The translations under genes and the position numbers were made by a program. From an uncultured bacterium (GTDB taxonomy: Bacteria > Spirochaetota > Spirochaetia > Sphaerochaetales > Sphaerochaetaceae), in assembly GCA_905215015.1 (NCBI GenBank), contig CAJMOS010000078.1, forward strand, positions 1 through 14,697: a DNA stretch of 14,697 nucleotides. The letters run 5' to 3'. Below, one piece after another: positions 1 to 6,351 of this stretch; within the stretch, counting starts at the first letter, position 1, and the number at the start of each line of letters is the position of its first letter. The notes below the pieces were generated by a model, which saw only the letters and a program-made list of their open reading frames with translations, was not told where the DNA came from and ran no database searches.

Positions 1-503
1 ATCATCGGATGCACCGTATCCCCGGTGGACTGCATGACCCGTTCCAGCGTGACATCGATGAAGATGCCCCCGCTCGCCACAAGGCACCAGCGGGTATAGA
101 CGGTTCCCATCTCCACCAGTTCTGCATCATCGGTGAAGAGCCTGAAGAAGGGGCGGGAGACGAACAGGCCGATCACGATGAAAGCTGCCCATCCGAACAA
201 AGCCAACGTGATTCCTTGGCTTGCCGCCTGCTCTGCGCCGTTCCGGTTCCTGGCCCCGAGATTGCGGGCGATCAGGCTGCCGACGCCGATGGAGGTTCCC
301 ACGGCGACCGAGCTCATCAGGTTCTGCAGGGGAAACGCAAGGCTGACCGCCGCAAGCGCCGTCTCGCTGTACATGGAGACGAACACCGAGTCGACGATGT
401 TGTAGAGCGCGAGCACCAGCATGCTGATCATGACCGGCAAGGACATGGATACGACAAGGCGGGGAACAGGGAGGACTCCCATCCGGTTTTCTGCATGTTC
501 CAT
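1..503 (-). CDS. MATE-family multidrug/Na+ antiporter, partial (N-terminal part)
   Basis: Reading leftward from the ATG at 503 gives about 167 residues that run off the window edge. The start MEHAENRMGVLPVPRLVVSM is followed by hydrophobic helices, the phrase LYNIVDSVFVSMY (about residues 33-45), and GTSIGVGSLIARNLGARN (about 69-86). These are hallmarks of the first helices of MATE exporters, inner-membrane antiporters that expel drugs or metabolites using Na+ or H+ gradients. An in-frame TAG three codons upstream (510-512) limits the start. There is no good Shine-Dalgarno before the ATG, and the candidate promoter would start transcription almost at the codon, so the message may be nearly leaderless. 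Its C-terminal half is not in the window. It diverges from lysC with a 100-base gap. The family call is firm; the substrate is unknown. Confidence 0.88.
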   Translation of the reverse strand, partial: MEHAENRMGVLPVPRLVVSMSLPVMISMLVLALYNIVDSVFVSMYSETALAAVSLAFPLQNLMSSVAVGTSIGVGSLIARNLGARNRNGAEQAASQGITLALFGWAAFIVIGLFVSRPFFRLFTDDAELVEMGTVYTRWCLVASGGIFIDVTLERVMQSTGDTVHPM

Positions 504-511
504 AGGTGGCT

Positions 512-540
512 ATCATAGATGAGACGGCATGATTGGTAAA
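512..540 (-). promoter_or_regulatory. Candidate promoter for the MATE gene
   Basis: On the minus strand TTTACC (540-535) and TATGAT (517-512) are separated by 17 bases, a good sigma-70-type match. The predicted transcript would begin around 505, right at the ATG at 503. Seen by eye only. Confidence 0.45.
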
Positions 541-544
541 CAGG

Positions 545-574
545 TGGACATGCGAAAGCCCGACACATTACAAT
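545..574 (+). promoter_or_regulatory. Candidate promoter for lysC
   Basis: TGGACA (545-550) and TACAAT (569-574) have an 18-base spacer. Each hexamer is one mismatch from the sigma-70 consensus. This places transcription start near 581 and a leader of about 23 bases carrying the GGAG ribosome site of lysC. It also argues against translation from the upstream in-frame ATG at 529. Confidence 0.55.
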
Positions 575-603
575 ACACCCGCTTGGGTAGGAGAAATACG
601 CTC

Positions 604-1905
604 ATGATCGTGTGTAAGTTCGGGGGAAGCTCGGTTGCGACCGCCAGCCAAATCAAGAAGGTCAAGGCCATCATCGATGCCAACGTGGAGCGCAACGTGG
701 TTGTGGTGTCCGCGCCTGGCAAGCGTTTCAAGGACGATACCAAAGTCACCGACCTGCTCTATCAGTGCAATGACGCGGTGCGCTCTGGCGCGTCCTGCCG
801 TCCGGTTTTCAGCAAGATCGAGGAGCGGTACCATGACATCATCGCAGGACTGAAGATCCAGGGCCGCTGGCTGCAGCCGATCCTGGATGACGTCAGGCTG
901 CACATCGATGCCGGTAGCGGCCCGAACTACGCCGCCAGCCGTGGCGAGTACCTCAACGCCCGGATCATCGCCAAATACTTCGGATTCGAGTTCCTCGATA
1001 CCGAGAGCCTGGTCATCCTGAAGGCTGACGGCTCGATCGACTCCCGTACCTACGACAACATCAGGCGTGCCTACAAACCTGGCAGGAAGTACGTGGTGCC
1101 CGGTTTCTACGGATCCAATATCGAGGGGAAGATCCTGACCTTCGCCCGTGGCGGCAGCGATATCACCGGCTCGATTTTCGCCCAGGCCCTGAACGCCACG
1201 GTCTACGAGAACTGGACGGACGTCAGCGGAGTCTACGGGGCGAATCCGGCCATTGTGGAAGACGTGAAACCTGTGGCCGAGATGACCTACGGCGAGGTTC
1301 GCGAGCTCTCTGGCGTCGGCGCGGGGGTTTTCCAGGAGGAGGCGATCGCCCCTATCTATGGTACCCGGATTCCCATCAACATCAAGAATACCAACAGGCC
1401 GGAGGATGCCGGTACGATGATTGTTCCCAGCAGGGAAGGCGACAACCTGGTCGGCTTGTCCGCCAAGAAGGGCTACAACCGCATCACGGTCCGCAAGCTG
1501 ATGCTGTTCAAGCAACGCGGCATCCGCCATGCGCTTTTGACCATGATGGTGGTCTTCGGCGTGCGTCCCGCCTTCAGCTGTTACGGCATCGACTCGATCG
1601 TCTGGTACTTTGATGCCTCGCTTGCCAGCGACAGCGTCCTGAAGATGATGTGCCAGCGCCTGAAAAGCGAGTTCGATTTGCAGGAGGCCTTCGTGGAAAA
1701 GGGCTTCTCCATCATCGGTGTGGTCGGCCAAGGGCTTCCCAACCATCCGGAAATCGTCTCCAAGTGCGCGACCTGCCTGCAGGAGAACCATATCAGGACC
1801 GTGTTCATCAACTACGGCGCCTCCGACCTCAGCATGCTGGTTGGCGTTCCTGAGGGGACCGAGGTGGAGGCCCAGAAAGTGCTTGCCAAGGCGCTTGGAT
1901 TCTGA
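604..1905 (+). CDS. lysC: Aspartate kinase (aspartokinase)
   Basis: 433 residues. It phosphorylates L-aspartate, the first step toward lysine/diaminopimelate, threonine and methionine, in the cytoplasm. The N-terminus MIVCKFGGSSVA carries the kinase KFGGSS motif with its lysine at residue 5. TFARGGSDITG (near residue 180) and ENWTDVSGVYGANP are the nucleotide and substrate motifs of the amino-acid kinase fold. The last 130 or so residues hold two ACT-type regulatory segments, the second beginning FSIIGVVGQGLP, so feedback control by an amino acid is likely. The length suits a monofunctional enzyme without a homoserine dehydrogenase domain. ATG 604 was chosen because GTAGGAG lies 10 bases upstream and the KFGGSS motif normally sits at the very N-terminus. 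An in-frame ATG at 529 would add 25 atypical residues. No other pathway gene is adjacent. Confidence 0.95.
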   Translation: MIVCKFGGSSVATASQIKKVKAIIDANVERNVVVVSAPGKRFKDDTKVTDLLYQCNDAVRSGASCRPVFSKIEERYHDIIAGLKIQGRWLQPILDDVRLHIDAGSGPNYAASRGEYLNARIIAKYFGFEFLDTESLVILKADGSIDSRTYDNIRRAYKPGRKYVVPGFYGSNIEGKILTFARGGSDITGSIFAQALNATVYENWTDVSGVYGANPAIVEDVKPVAEMTYGEVRELSGVGAGVFQEEAIAPIYGTRIPINIKNTNRPEDAGTMIVPSREGDNLVGLSAKKGYNRITVRKLMLFKQRGIRHALLTMMVVFGVRPAFSCYGIDSIVWYFDASLASDSVLKMMCQRLKSEFDLQEAFVEKGFSIIGVVGQGLPNHPEIVSKCATCLQENHIRTVFINYGASDLSMLVGVPEGTEVEAQKVLAKALGF

Positions 1906-1907
1906 AT

Positions 1908-1944
1908 CCCATGCTAGCGATGGGCCTGGTGGGGACTAGGCCCA
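1908..1944 (+). other. Overlapping, mutually exclusive hairpins after lysC
   Basis: TGGGCCTGGT (1921-1930) pairs with ACTAGGCCCA (1935-1944), allowing one G-U, around a GGGG loop: a 10-bp stem beginning 15 bases after the lysC stop. An upstream CCCAT (1908-1912) can instead pair with ATGGG (1920-1924), which would break the larger stem. No T-run follows, so it is not a standard intrinsic terminator. It may protect the 3' end of the lysC message or act in processing. The rest of 1945-2113 shows only a weak promoter-like pair, GTGACA (1981-1986) and TAAACT (2006-2011), with a long 19-base spacer. Confidence 0.35.
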
Positions 1945-2113
1945 AAGCGTCTTCATATTCGACACCTTTGCCATATATCCGTGACAGTAATGCACCCCAT
2001 CCACATAAACTGTGAGTATCTTGGAAGAAGGGACGAGGCAAGGCTGATCATTCCATCTCCGACTTCGCTGAAGCCATCCGAGTGAACACCGCCCCATCTC
2101 TTGAGGGTATCGT

Positions 2114-2365
2114 ATGGATACTGCGAAGATGAAGGAACTCCTGAATGACCAGAAGGTCGTGAAGATTTTGATGGCTCGCCGCGGTCAGACGAAGGGAATC
2201 CAGAAATTGTTCCGCTCCCATGGCTTGGAAGTGACGATGATCGAGGCCGAGACAATCGACAAGACCATCGAGAAGGATTTGCCGGAAGGGGCTGATGAGA
2301 GCGCATTCGCCAAAGCCGCCCAGAAGGCGATTCCCGAGCTGGAGAAACAGTTCAAGATCGCTTGA
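2114..2365 (+). CDS. Small hypothetical protein, 83 residues
   Basis: I do not recognise this protein. It is soluble, lysine- and glutamate-rich and probably mostly helical, with no signal peptide, membrane helix or cysteine. It begins MDTAKMKELLNDQKVVKILM and ends PELEKQFKIA. A basic stretch (ARRGQTKGIQKLFRSHG, about 21-37) is followed by an acidic half, a composition that could suit nucleic-acid or protein binding, though this is only a guess. A GAGGG lies about 7 bases before the ATG. A second ATG at 2129 (residue 6) is possible. Reality is supported by coding-like composition and by the strong intrinsic terminator 24 bases after the stop. It could be transcribed from its own weak promoter or by read-through from lysC, 208 bases upstream. 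Confidence 0.65.
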   Translation: MDTAKMKELLNDQKVVKILMARRGQTKGIQKLFRSHGLEVTMIEAETIDKTIEKDLPEGADESAFAKAAQKAIPELEKQFKIA

Positions 2366-2388
2366 CCAAGGGTTTCCCTGGTGTCTGG

Positions 2389-2413
2389 CCTTCCCGAAAG
2401 GGAAGGTTTTTTT
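2389..2413 (+). terminator. Intrinsic terminator after the 83-residue gene
   Basis: CCTTCCC (2389-2395), a GAAA loop and GGGAAGG (2400-2406) form a perfect 7-bp stem with a stable tetraloop, followed directly by seven T (2407-2413). Confidence 0.92.
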
Positions 2414-2440
2414 GTCCATGCAAGAACCGATGGCCAGGCG

Positions 2441-2483
2441 GAAATAAAGAAACACCAGGCTGTCTCACGCAACCAGCCTGGTG
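2441..2483 (-). terminator. Intrinsic terminator of the ABC ATPase gene
   Basis: On the minus strand CACCAGGCTG (2483-2474) pairs perfectly with CAGCCTGGTG (2462-2453), a 10-bp stem with an 11-base loop. A T-rich tail (2452-2441) follows. It lies 33 bases after the stop at 2516, back to back with the rightward terminator at 2389. Confidence 0.88.
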
Positions 2484-2515
2484 CCGTAACCCAATCAATC
2501 CTGAGTCGGGATGAA

Positions 2516-3700
2516 TCAGTCTTCTTTCTTCTGGCCGACGGCGGAAGGAGCCATCAAAGGCACCTTGCTGCCGAGCACCAGCTCGGTATCCGGGTCGAAG
2601 AACTTGGCTTTGGCCATGTCGGGGATCAGAGCGATGCGGACGCCGCTTGTGACGGTGTGCTTCGGATCGATCTTACCGATGACCTGGCCGTTCTTGGTGG
2701 CCACGTAGACGTGGGTCTCGGAACCAAGGGGCTCCACCACAGTGGTGTGGCCGTTGATGGTCAAGCCTTCCTGTGCTTCCTTGCTGAACTCGACGTCCTC
2801 GGGGCGAATACCGAAGATGACTTCCTTGCCAACGTAGGGCTTCAGGAACTTTGCCTGCTCAGGCAGCACCTTGAGGTCGAACGGCTTGAACTGCTTGGTC
2901 TCTTCCTTCTCGTTCTCGGGAGCGACCTCGACGACGTAGATGTCGTCGCCTCTTGCCTCGACCTTGGTCTCCAGGAAGTTCATCGGAGGCGAACCGATGA
3001 AACCGGCAACGAACTTGTTCTGCGGCTCGTTGTACAGCTCGAGCGGCTTTCCGATCTGCTGGATGACGCCGAACTTCATGACAACGATCTTGTCCGCCAT
3101 CGTCAGAGCCTCGACCTGGTCGTGGGTGACGTAGATCATCGTTGCCTGCAGCCTGTGGTGCAGTGCGGAAATCTCGGCTCTCATCTGGACACGAAGCTTG
3201 GCGTCCAGGTTGGAGAGCGGCTCGTCGAAGAGGAAGACCTTCGGCTGGCGCACGATGGCTCTTCCGACTGCGACACGCTGTCTCTGGCCACCGGAAAGGG
3301 CCTTCGGCTTTCTGTCGAGGAGCTCGGTGATCTCGAGGATGTCTGCCGCAGCGCGCACACGGCGGTCGATCTCTTCTTTCGCGAACTTGCGGATCTTGAG
3401 ACCGAATGCCATGTTGTCATAGACAGTCATGTGGGGGTACAGAGCATAGTTCTGGAATACCATCGCGATGTCTCTGTCCTTCGGGGGAACGTCATTGACA
3501 AGCTTGCCGTCAATGAGAAGCTCGCCGCTCGTGATGTCTTCAAGACCGGCGATCATACGAAGCGTGGTGGACTTACCGCAGCCGGAAGGGCCGACAAGGA
3601 CGACAAACTCCTTGTCCTCAATGTCGATGTTGACATTGTCGACGGCTTTTACTCCACCATCGTACACCTTACAGATGTTCTTAAGTTGTACAGTGGCCAT
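2516..3700 (-). CDS. Carbohydrate ABC transporter ATP-binding protein (MalK/MsmK/UgpC type)
   Basis: 394 residues. This is the cytoplasmic ATPase that powers a CUT1-type sugar or glycerol-phosphate importer. Visible motifs, in order: Walker A GPSGCGKST (37-45), Q-loop Gln83, signature LSGGQRQRVAVGRA (135-148), Walker B VFLFDE (155-160), D-loop SNLD (163-166) and switch His193. The remaining 160 or so residues form the OB/TOBE regulatory domain typical of MalK; FGIRPEDVEF is recognisable. Length is normal. GGAGG precedes the ATG by 4 bases, and a near-consensus promoter lies just upstream. No permease or binding-protein gene is adjacent and the gene has its own promoter and terminator, so it is probably a shared ATPase serving several sugar transporters, as MsmK does in streptococci. 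That role is inference; the family is certain. Confidence 0.95.
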   Translation of the reverse strand: MATVQLKNICKVYDGGVKAVDNVNIDIEDKEFVVLVGPSGCGKSTTLRMIAGLEDITSGELLIDGKLVNDVPPKDRDIAMVFQNYALYPHMTVYDNMAFGLKIRKFAKEEIDRRVRAAADILEITELLDRKPKALSGGQRQRVAVGRAIVRQPKVFLFDEPLSNLDAKLRVQMRAEISALHHRLQATMIYVTHDQVEALTMADKIVVMKFGVIQQIGKPLELYNEPQNKFVAGFIGSPPMNFLETKVEARGDDIYVVEVAPENEKEETKQFKPFDLKVLPEQAKFLKPYVGKEVIFGIRPEDVEFSKEAQEGLTINGHTTVVEPLGSETHVYVATKNGQVIGKIDPKHTVTSGVRIALIPDMAKAKFFDPDTELVLGSKVPLMAPSAVGQKKED

Positions 3701-3728
3701 ACTGCCTCCATGATTATGTTATGCATCC

Positions 3729-3758
3729 ATCGTAGCGCTCGCAAAAAGCGGTTGTCAA
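3729..3758 (-). promoter_or_regulatory. Strong candidate promoter of the ABC ATPase gene
   Basis: Minus strand: a perfect TTGACA (3758-3753), an 18-base spacer and TACGAT (3734-3729). Transcription would begin near 3722, giving a leader of about 22 bases with the GGAGG ribosome site. Confidence 0.7.
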
Positions 3759-3816
3759 ACACTTTTTTTGCGGCAATGATCCTTTTGCAAGCAGAGAAAC
3801 GCCAAAACCCACACGT

Positions 3817-3850
3817 TTTCCCGAAAAGGCCGGCCAAGGCCCGCGGGAAA
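3817..3850 (-). terminator. Candidate nested hairpin terminator after luxS
   Basis: Just after the luxS stop, TTTCCCG (3850-3844) can pair with CGGGAAA (3823-3817). Inside that stem, GGCC (3841-3838) pairs with GGCC (3831-3828), followed by TTTT. The T-run is short, so termination efficiency is uncertain, but this is the only 3' structure before the oppositely controlled ABC gene. Confidence 0.4.
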
Positions 3851-3857
3851 TCAGGAA

Positions 3858-4325
3858 TCACGCGATGAAAGGGTCGTAGCCCTTCCGCTCGATCCCTTCG
3901 ACCCAGGCGCGTGCGGCCGCCTTGGCCTTCTCCAGGTCGTGGAACTGCCAGTTGCCGCAGGTCCTGCGGGTGGCTCCGGGAATCGGCTGGTCCCAGGAGG
4001 CAAGCCGCTTGAGGATGGCCTCCATCTTCGCGGCGACCCCCATCGTGGAATGTTCTCCCAGCAACGTCAGGTAGAAGCCGGTCTTGCACCCCATCGGGGA
4101 GAAGTCGACCACCTCGCCCGGCCAATAGTCGCGGGAGAGTTCGGCGACGATATGCTCGATGGTGTGCATTGCGGCCGAGTCGAGATACGCGACATTGGGC
4201 TGGGTGAAGCGGATGTCGAATTTGGTGACCAGGTCCCCGTGCGGGGTCTCGATCCGGTCGCAGAGCCTGACGTAAGGGGCTCTGACCTTGTCGTGGTCAA
4301 GATTGAAGCTGGGTACTTTGTCCAT
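3858..4325 (-). CDS. luxS: S-ribosylhomocysteine lyase (autoinducer-2 synthase)
   Basis: 155 residues, full length for LuxS. It cleaves S-ribosylhomocysteine to homocysteine and 4,5-dihydroxy-2,3-pentanedione, which cyclises to autoinducer-2. The metal site is intact: HTIEH supplies His54 and His58 with the catalytic Glu57, and TCGNWQFH supplies Cys123. The catalytic cysteine is Cys80 in SPMGCKTGFYL. The start ATG at 4325 has GGGAGG four bases upstream, inside the end of mtnN. The gene overlaps mtnN by 29 bases in another frame, so the two are translated from one message and probably coupled. This gives a complete two-step route from S-adenosylhomocysteine to homocysteine. Whether the organism uses AI-2 as a signal cannot be read from this window. 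Confidence 0.97.
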   Translation of the reverse strand: MDKVPSFNLDHDKVRAPYVRLCDRIETPHGDLVTKFDIRFTQPNVAYLDSAAMHTIEHIVAELSRDYWPGEVVDFSPMGCKTGFYLTLLGEHSTMGVAAKMEAILKRLASWDQPIPGATRRTCGNWQFHDLEKAKAAARAWVEGIERKGYDPFIA

Positions 4326-5037
4326 TGGTCCTCCCGATGATGGCGATGGCCCCTTGGGTCAGGATTGCCGACCGCCGTGCCATCACCGTCTCATTGAAAT
4401 CATATTCCTTCCGGCTGCCCGACTCGTCGGCGGTGTCGGAAAGACAACGCACGATGGCGAAGGGAATGCCGTTGACCACGCAGGCCTGCGCGATTGCGGC
4501 TCCTTCCATCTCCACGCAGAGCGGATGGAAGACATCCCTGATCGCCTGTTTCCTCGCCTTGTCGCTGATGAACTGGTCGCCGCTGGCTATCCTGCCGGCC
4601 AGCATCTGCCCGCCCCACGCGCCACCATGCTCGCGGTAGCTTTCCTGGATGGCTTCCACCAGCTTTCCGTCGGCCTGGTAGCCGTCTTTCCCCATCCCCG
4701 GCACCTGCCCCGGCTGGTAGCCGAAATAGGTGGCGTCCACGTCATGCTGGACCGCGTCGGTGGAAACGACGAAGTCGCCGACATGCAGGCGCGCATCGAC
4801 CGCTCCGGCGATGCCGGTGTTGATGATGGCGTCAACCTGGAAACGGTCGGCCAACTGCTGGACGCACAGGGCGGCGTTGACCTTGCCGACTCCGCTCTGG
4901 ACGATGACGGCCTCAACGCCCGCAAGGAGACCCGTGTGGAAGGTGAGTCCGTAGAGCGACTGGCTTTTCTCCCGTCGCAGGGCGGAGACCAAGTCGTTCA
5001 CCTCGACGGACATGGCCCCGATGATTCCGATTTTCAT
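4297..5037 (-). CDS. mtnN: 5'-methylthioadenosine / S-adenosylhomocysteine nucleosidase
   Basis: 246 residues, usual length. It removes adenine from S-adenosylhomocysteine, methylthioadenosine and 5'-deoxyadenosine, supplying the LuxS substrate and clearing inhibitors of methyltransferases and radical-SAM enzymes. The N-terminus MKIGIIGAMSVEV contains the conserved Glu12. NTGIAGAV (73-80) is the phosphorylase-family loop, VEMEGAAIAQ (175-184) carries the ribose-binding Glu178, and SDTAD (200-204) carries the likely catalytic Asp201. ATG 5037 was chosen because the family begins exactly there. An in-frame ATG at 5073 would add 12 basic residues and lacks a ribosome site. The strongest Shine-Dalgarno, AAAGGAGG, is unusually far away (see the leader entry). 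It follows the CHR pair with a 74-base gap and no visible terminator, and overlaps luxS by 29 bases. Confidence 0.96.
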   Translation of the reverse strand: MKIGIIGAMSVEVNDLVSALRREKSQSLYGLTFHTGLLAGVEAVIVQSGVGKVNAALCVQQLADRFQVDAIINTGIAGAVDARLHVGDFVVSTDAVQHDVDATYFGYQPGQVPGMGKDGYQADGKLVEAIQESYREHGGAWGGQMLAGRIASGDQFISDKARKQAIRDVFHPLCVEMEGAAIAQACVVNGIPFAIVRCLSDTADESGSRKEYDFNETVMARRSAILTQGAIAIIGRTNGQSTQLQS

Positions 5038-5069
5038 GCCTGCAAGGATACCATCCTTCCGCCTCCTTT
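5038..5069 (-). promoter_or_regulatory. Unusual translation-initiation region of mtnN
   Basis: Read leftward, AAAGGAGG (5069-5062) lies 24 bases before the mtnN ATG (5037), too far for normal use. Between them AAGGAT (5058-5053), a GGT loop and ATCCTT (5049-5044) form a perfect 6-bp hairpin. Folding it out leaves nine bases between Shine-Dalgarno and ATG, an ideal gap. The same Shine-Dalgarno is also seven bases from an ATG at 5054 that opens a six-codon frame (MVSLQA) whose TGA overlaps the mtnN ATG as ATGA. Either arrangement could set mtnN translation. Confidence 0.5.
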
Positions 5070-5111
5070 GCATAGGAGCCGGACCGGTTGCCCCATGGTC
5101 CGCGAGGGAGA

Positions 5112-5687
5112 TCAGAACTTGCAGGCGATGCCGATGATGGCGGCCGCGGCGATGGAGAAGATTGGATGCAGCTTCAGCTTCCGGTTCACGAGGAATATGC
5201 CTGCACCGAGGAGGATCTGCTTCCACAGCAGCAAATCGCCGATGTGGCGGGTGGCCTGGAAGGCGGGGATGTCGAGGACCGCCGTCTTGGCCACGTTGAT
5301 GCCGGCCACCGTGATCAGCGCGATGGAGGCGGGCCTCAGCCCGTAGAAGGCGTTCTTGACCAGCTTGCTGTCCCGGAATTTTTCCAGGAAATGGGCGATA
5401 ATGATGATGATGACGACCGAGGGGAAGACCAAGGCCAGCGTCGCCCAGACACCTCCGTGGATTCCTGCGGTGATGTAGCCGGCATAGGTCGACATGTTGA
5501 TGCCGAGCGCTCCCGGGGTGGACTCGCTGATGGCGATCATGTCGGCGATGTCGGCGTGGCTGAACCAGCTGGTCTTGTCCGAGATTTCGTAGAGGAAGGG
5601 AAGGGTGGCGAGTCCGCCGCCGACGGAAAAGAGCCCCGCCTTGAGGAACTCCCAGGCCAGGGCGGCAAGCAGGAGGACCTGGTTCAT
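5112..5687 (-). CDS. CHR-family (chromate-type) transporter subunit, second of pair
   Basis: 191 residues, a short single-domain CHR protein. Members are inner-membrane transporters first known for chromate efflux. Short forms are encoded in pairs and the two proteins work together. Conserved family phrases are visible: GLFSVGGGLATLP (18-30) and SESTPGALGINMSTYAGY (54-71). Several hydrophobic helices follow, including a run of isoleucines in VVIIIIIAHFL. The C-terminus ends at CKF. ATG 5687 has an excellent AAGGAGGTG seven bases upstream and overlaps the stop of the preceding CHR gene as ATGA, so the pair is translationally coupled. It is divergent in sequence from its partner, as usual in such pairs. 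The substrate is not proven: chromate is a sulfate analogue, and a sulfur or other oxyanion is possible in this context. Confidence 0.9.
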   Translation of the reverse strand: MNQVLLLAALAWEFLKAGLFSVGGGLATLPFLYEISDKTSWFSHADIADMIAISESTPGALGINMSTYAGYITAGIHGGVWATLALVFPSVVIIIIIAHFLEKFRDSKLVKNAFYGLRPASIALITVAGINVAKTAVLDIPAFQATRHIGDLLLWKQILLGAGIFLVNRKLKLHPIFSIAAAAIIGIACKF

Positions 5688-6244
5688 TTGGACACCTCCT
5701 TGCTCTCTTTTCCGAGGACGATCCCGAAGAAGCCGGCCAGCAGGACCAGCACGGCGGTCGGGATGGAGACGGGAAGCTGCTTGCTGAAAAGGGCAAGCAG
5801 GAAGATGGCAAGGTAGAGCAGGAAGCTCTTCAGGTCGACCACCGATTTCTTCCACAACCGCATGACCGCCTGGACGATCAGGACGCAGACGCAGACCCGG
5901 ATGCCGGCGAAGGCATGCTTGACCACCTCCAGGTCGGCGAAGTTGCGGAGGAACATGGCGATCGCCAGGATCACGACGATCGGGACGAAGACGAAGCCGA
6001 GGGTGGCGGCGATCGCCCCGGGAATGCCCTTTCGCTTGTAGCCGACAAAGGTCGAGACGTTGATGGCGATGATGCCGGGGGTGCACTGGCCGATGGCGAA
6101 GTAATCCATCAGCTCCTCGGTGGTGACCCAGTGCCGGTTCTTCTCCAGGTCCTGTTGCAAAAGCGGCAGCATGGCATAGCCGCCCCCGAAATTCACCGCC
6201 CCTATCCTTGCGAATACGGCGAAAAGTTCAAAAAGTTCTCGCAT
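5684..6244 (-). CDS. CHR-family (chromate-type) transporter subunit, first of pair
   Basis: 186 residues, the first gene of the leftward run. NFGGGYAMLP (18-27) and GQCTPGIIAINVSTFVGY (52-69) are the two signature regions of the CHR domain. Four or more further hydrophobic segments follow, ending in a lysine-rich tail (KESKEVSK). Short CHR proteins act as heteromeric pairs in the inner membrane, and the next gene is the partner. The start ATG at 6244 has AAGGA seven bases before it and lies about 24 bases downstream of an extended -10 promoter. The LysR gene diverges from it across a 107-base AT-rich gap, the classical arrangement for a LysR protein controlling its neighbour. The family assignment is firm; chromate as the physiological substrate is not established. 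Confidence 0.91.
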   Translation of the reverse strand: MRELFELFAVFARIGAVNFGGGYAMLPLLQQDLEKNRHWVTTEELMDYFAIGQCTPGIIAINVSTFVGYKRKGIPGAIAATLGFVFVPIVVILAIAMFLRNFADLEVVKHAFAGIRVCVCVLIVQAVMRLWKKSVVDLKSFLLYLAIFLLALFSKQLPVSIPTAVLVLLAGFFGIVLGKESKEVSK

Positions 6245-6274
6245 TGCGCGTTCCTTGTCATTGATGTCGCACGG

Positions 6275-6283
6275 AGTATAGCA
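6275..6283 (-). promoter_or_regulatory. Extended -10 promoter for the CHR/mtnN/luxS run
   Basis: Minus-strand TGCTATACT (6283-6275) is an extended -10 element one base from consensus, with transcription predicted near 6268. No good -35 lies at the right distance, so an activator may be needed. Just upstream, 6301-6312 is TATAATATTATA, a perfect 12-bp palindrome that gives a -10-like TATAAT on both strands. Confidence 0.5.
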
Positions 6284-6326
6284 CAGGGGACTTGTATATG
6301 TATAATATTATAATAAGATAGTGTCT

Positions 6327-6341
6327 ATACTTTAAAAGTAT
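6327..6341. promoter_or_regulatory. Candidate LysR-type binding site
   Basis: ATACTTTAAAAGTAT is a 7-bp-arm palindrome around a central A. It fits the ATAC-N7-GTAT (T-N11-A) pattern bound by LysR-type regulators such as BenM and CatM. It overlaps a TATACT -10-like box (6326-6331) reading toward the LysR gene and abuts that gene's GGAGGTG ribosome site, so a bound regulator should repress its own synthesis. It is about 45 bases upstream of the divergent CHR -10 element. Confidence 0.55.
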
Positions 6342-6351
6342 GGAGGTGCCC

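Noticed and set aside
568..1791. Leftward 407-codon frame opposite lysC
   Set aside because: Antisense shadow in GC-rich DNA; composition is His/Asp/Gly-rich and motif-free while lysC is unambiguous.
2381..3868. Long rightward open frame of 495 codons opposite the ABC ATPase
   Set aside because: It is the antisense shadow of the ATPase gene, whose motifs are all intact; the shadow frame begins inside terminators and shows no domain.
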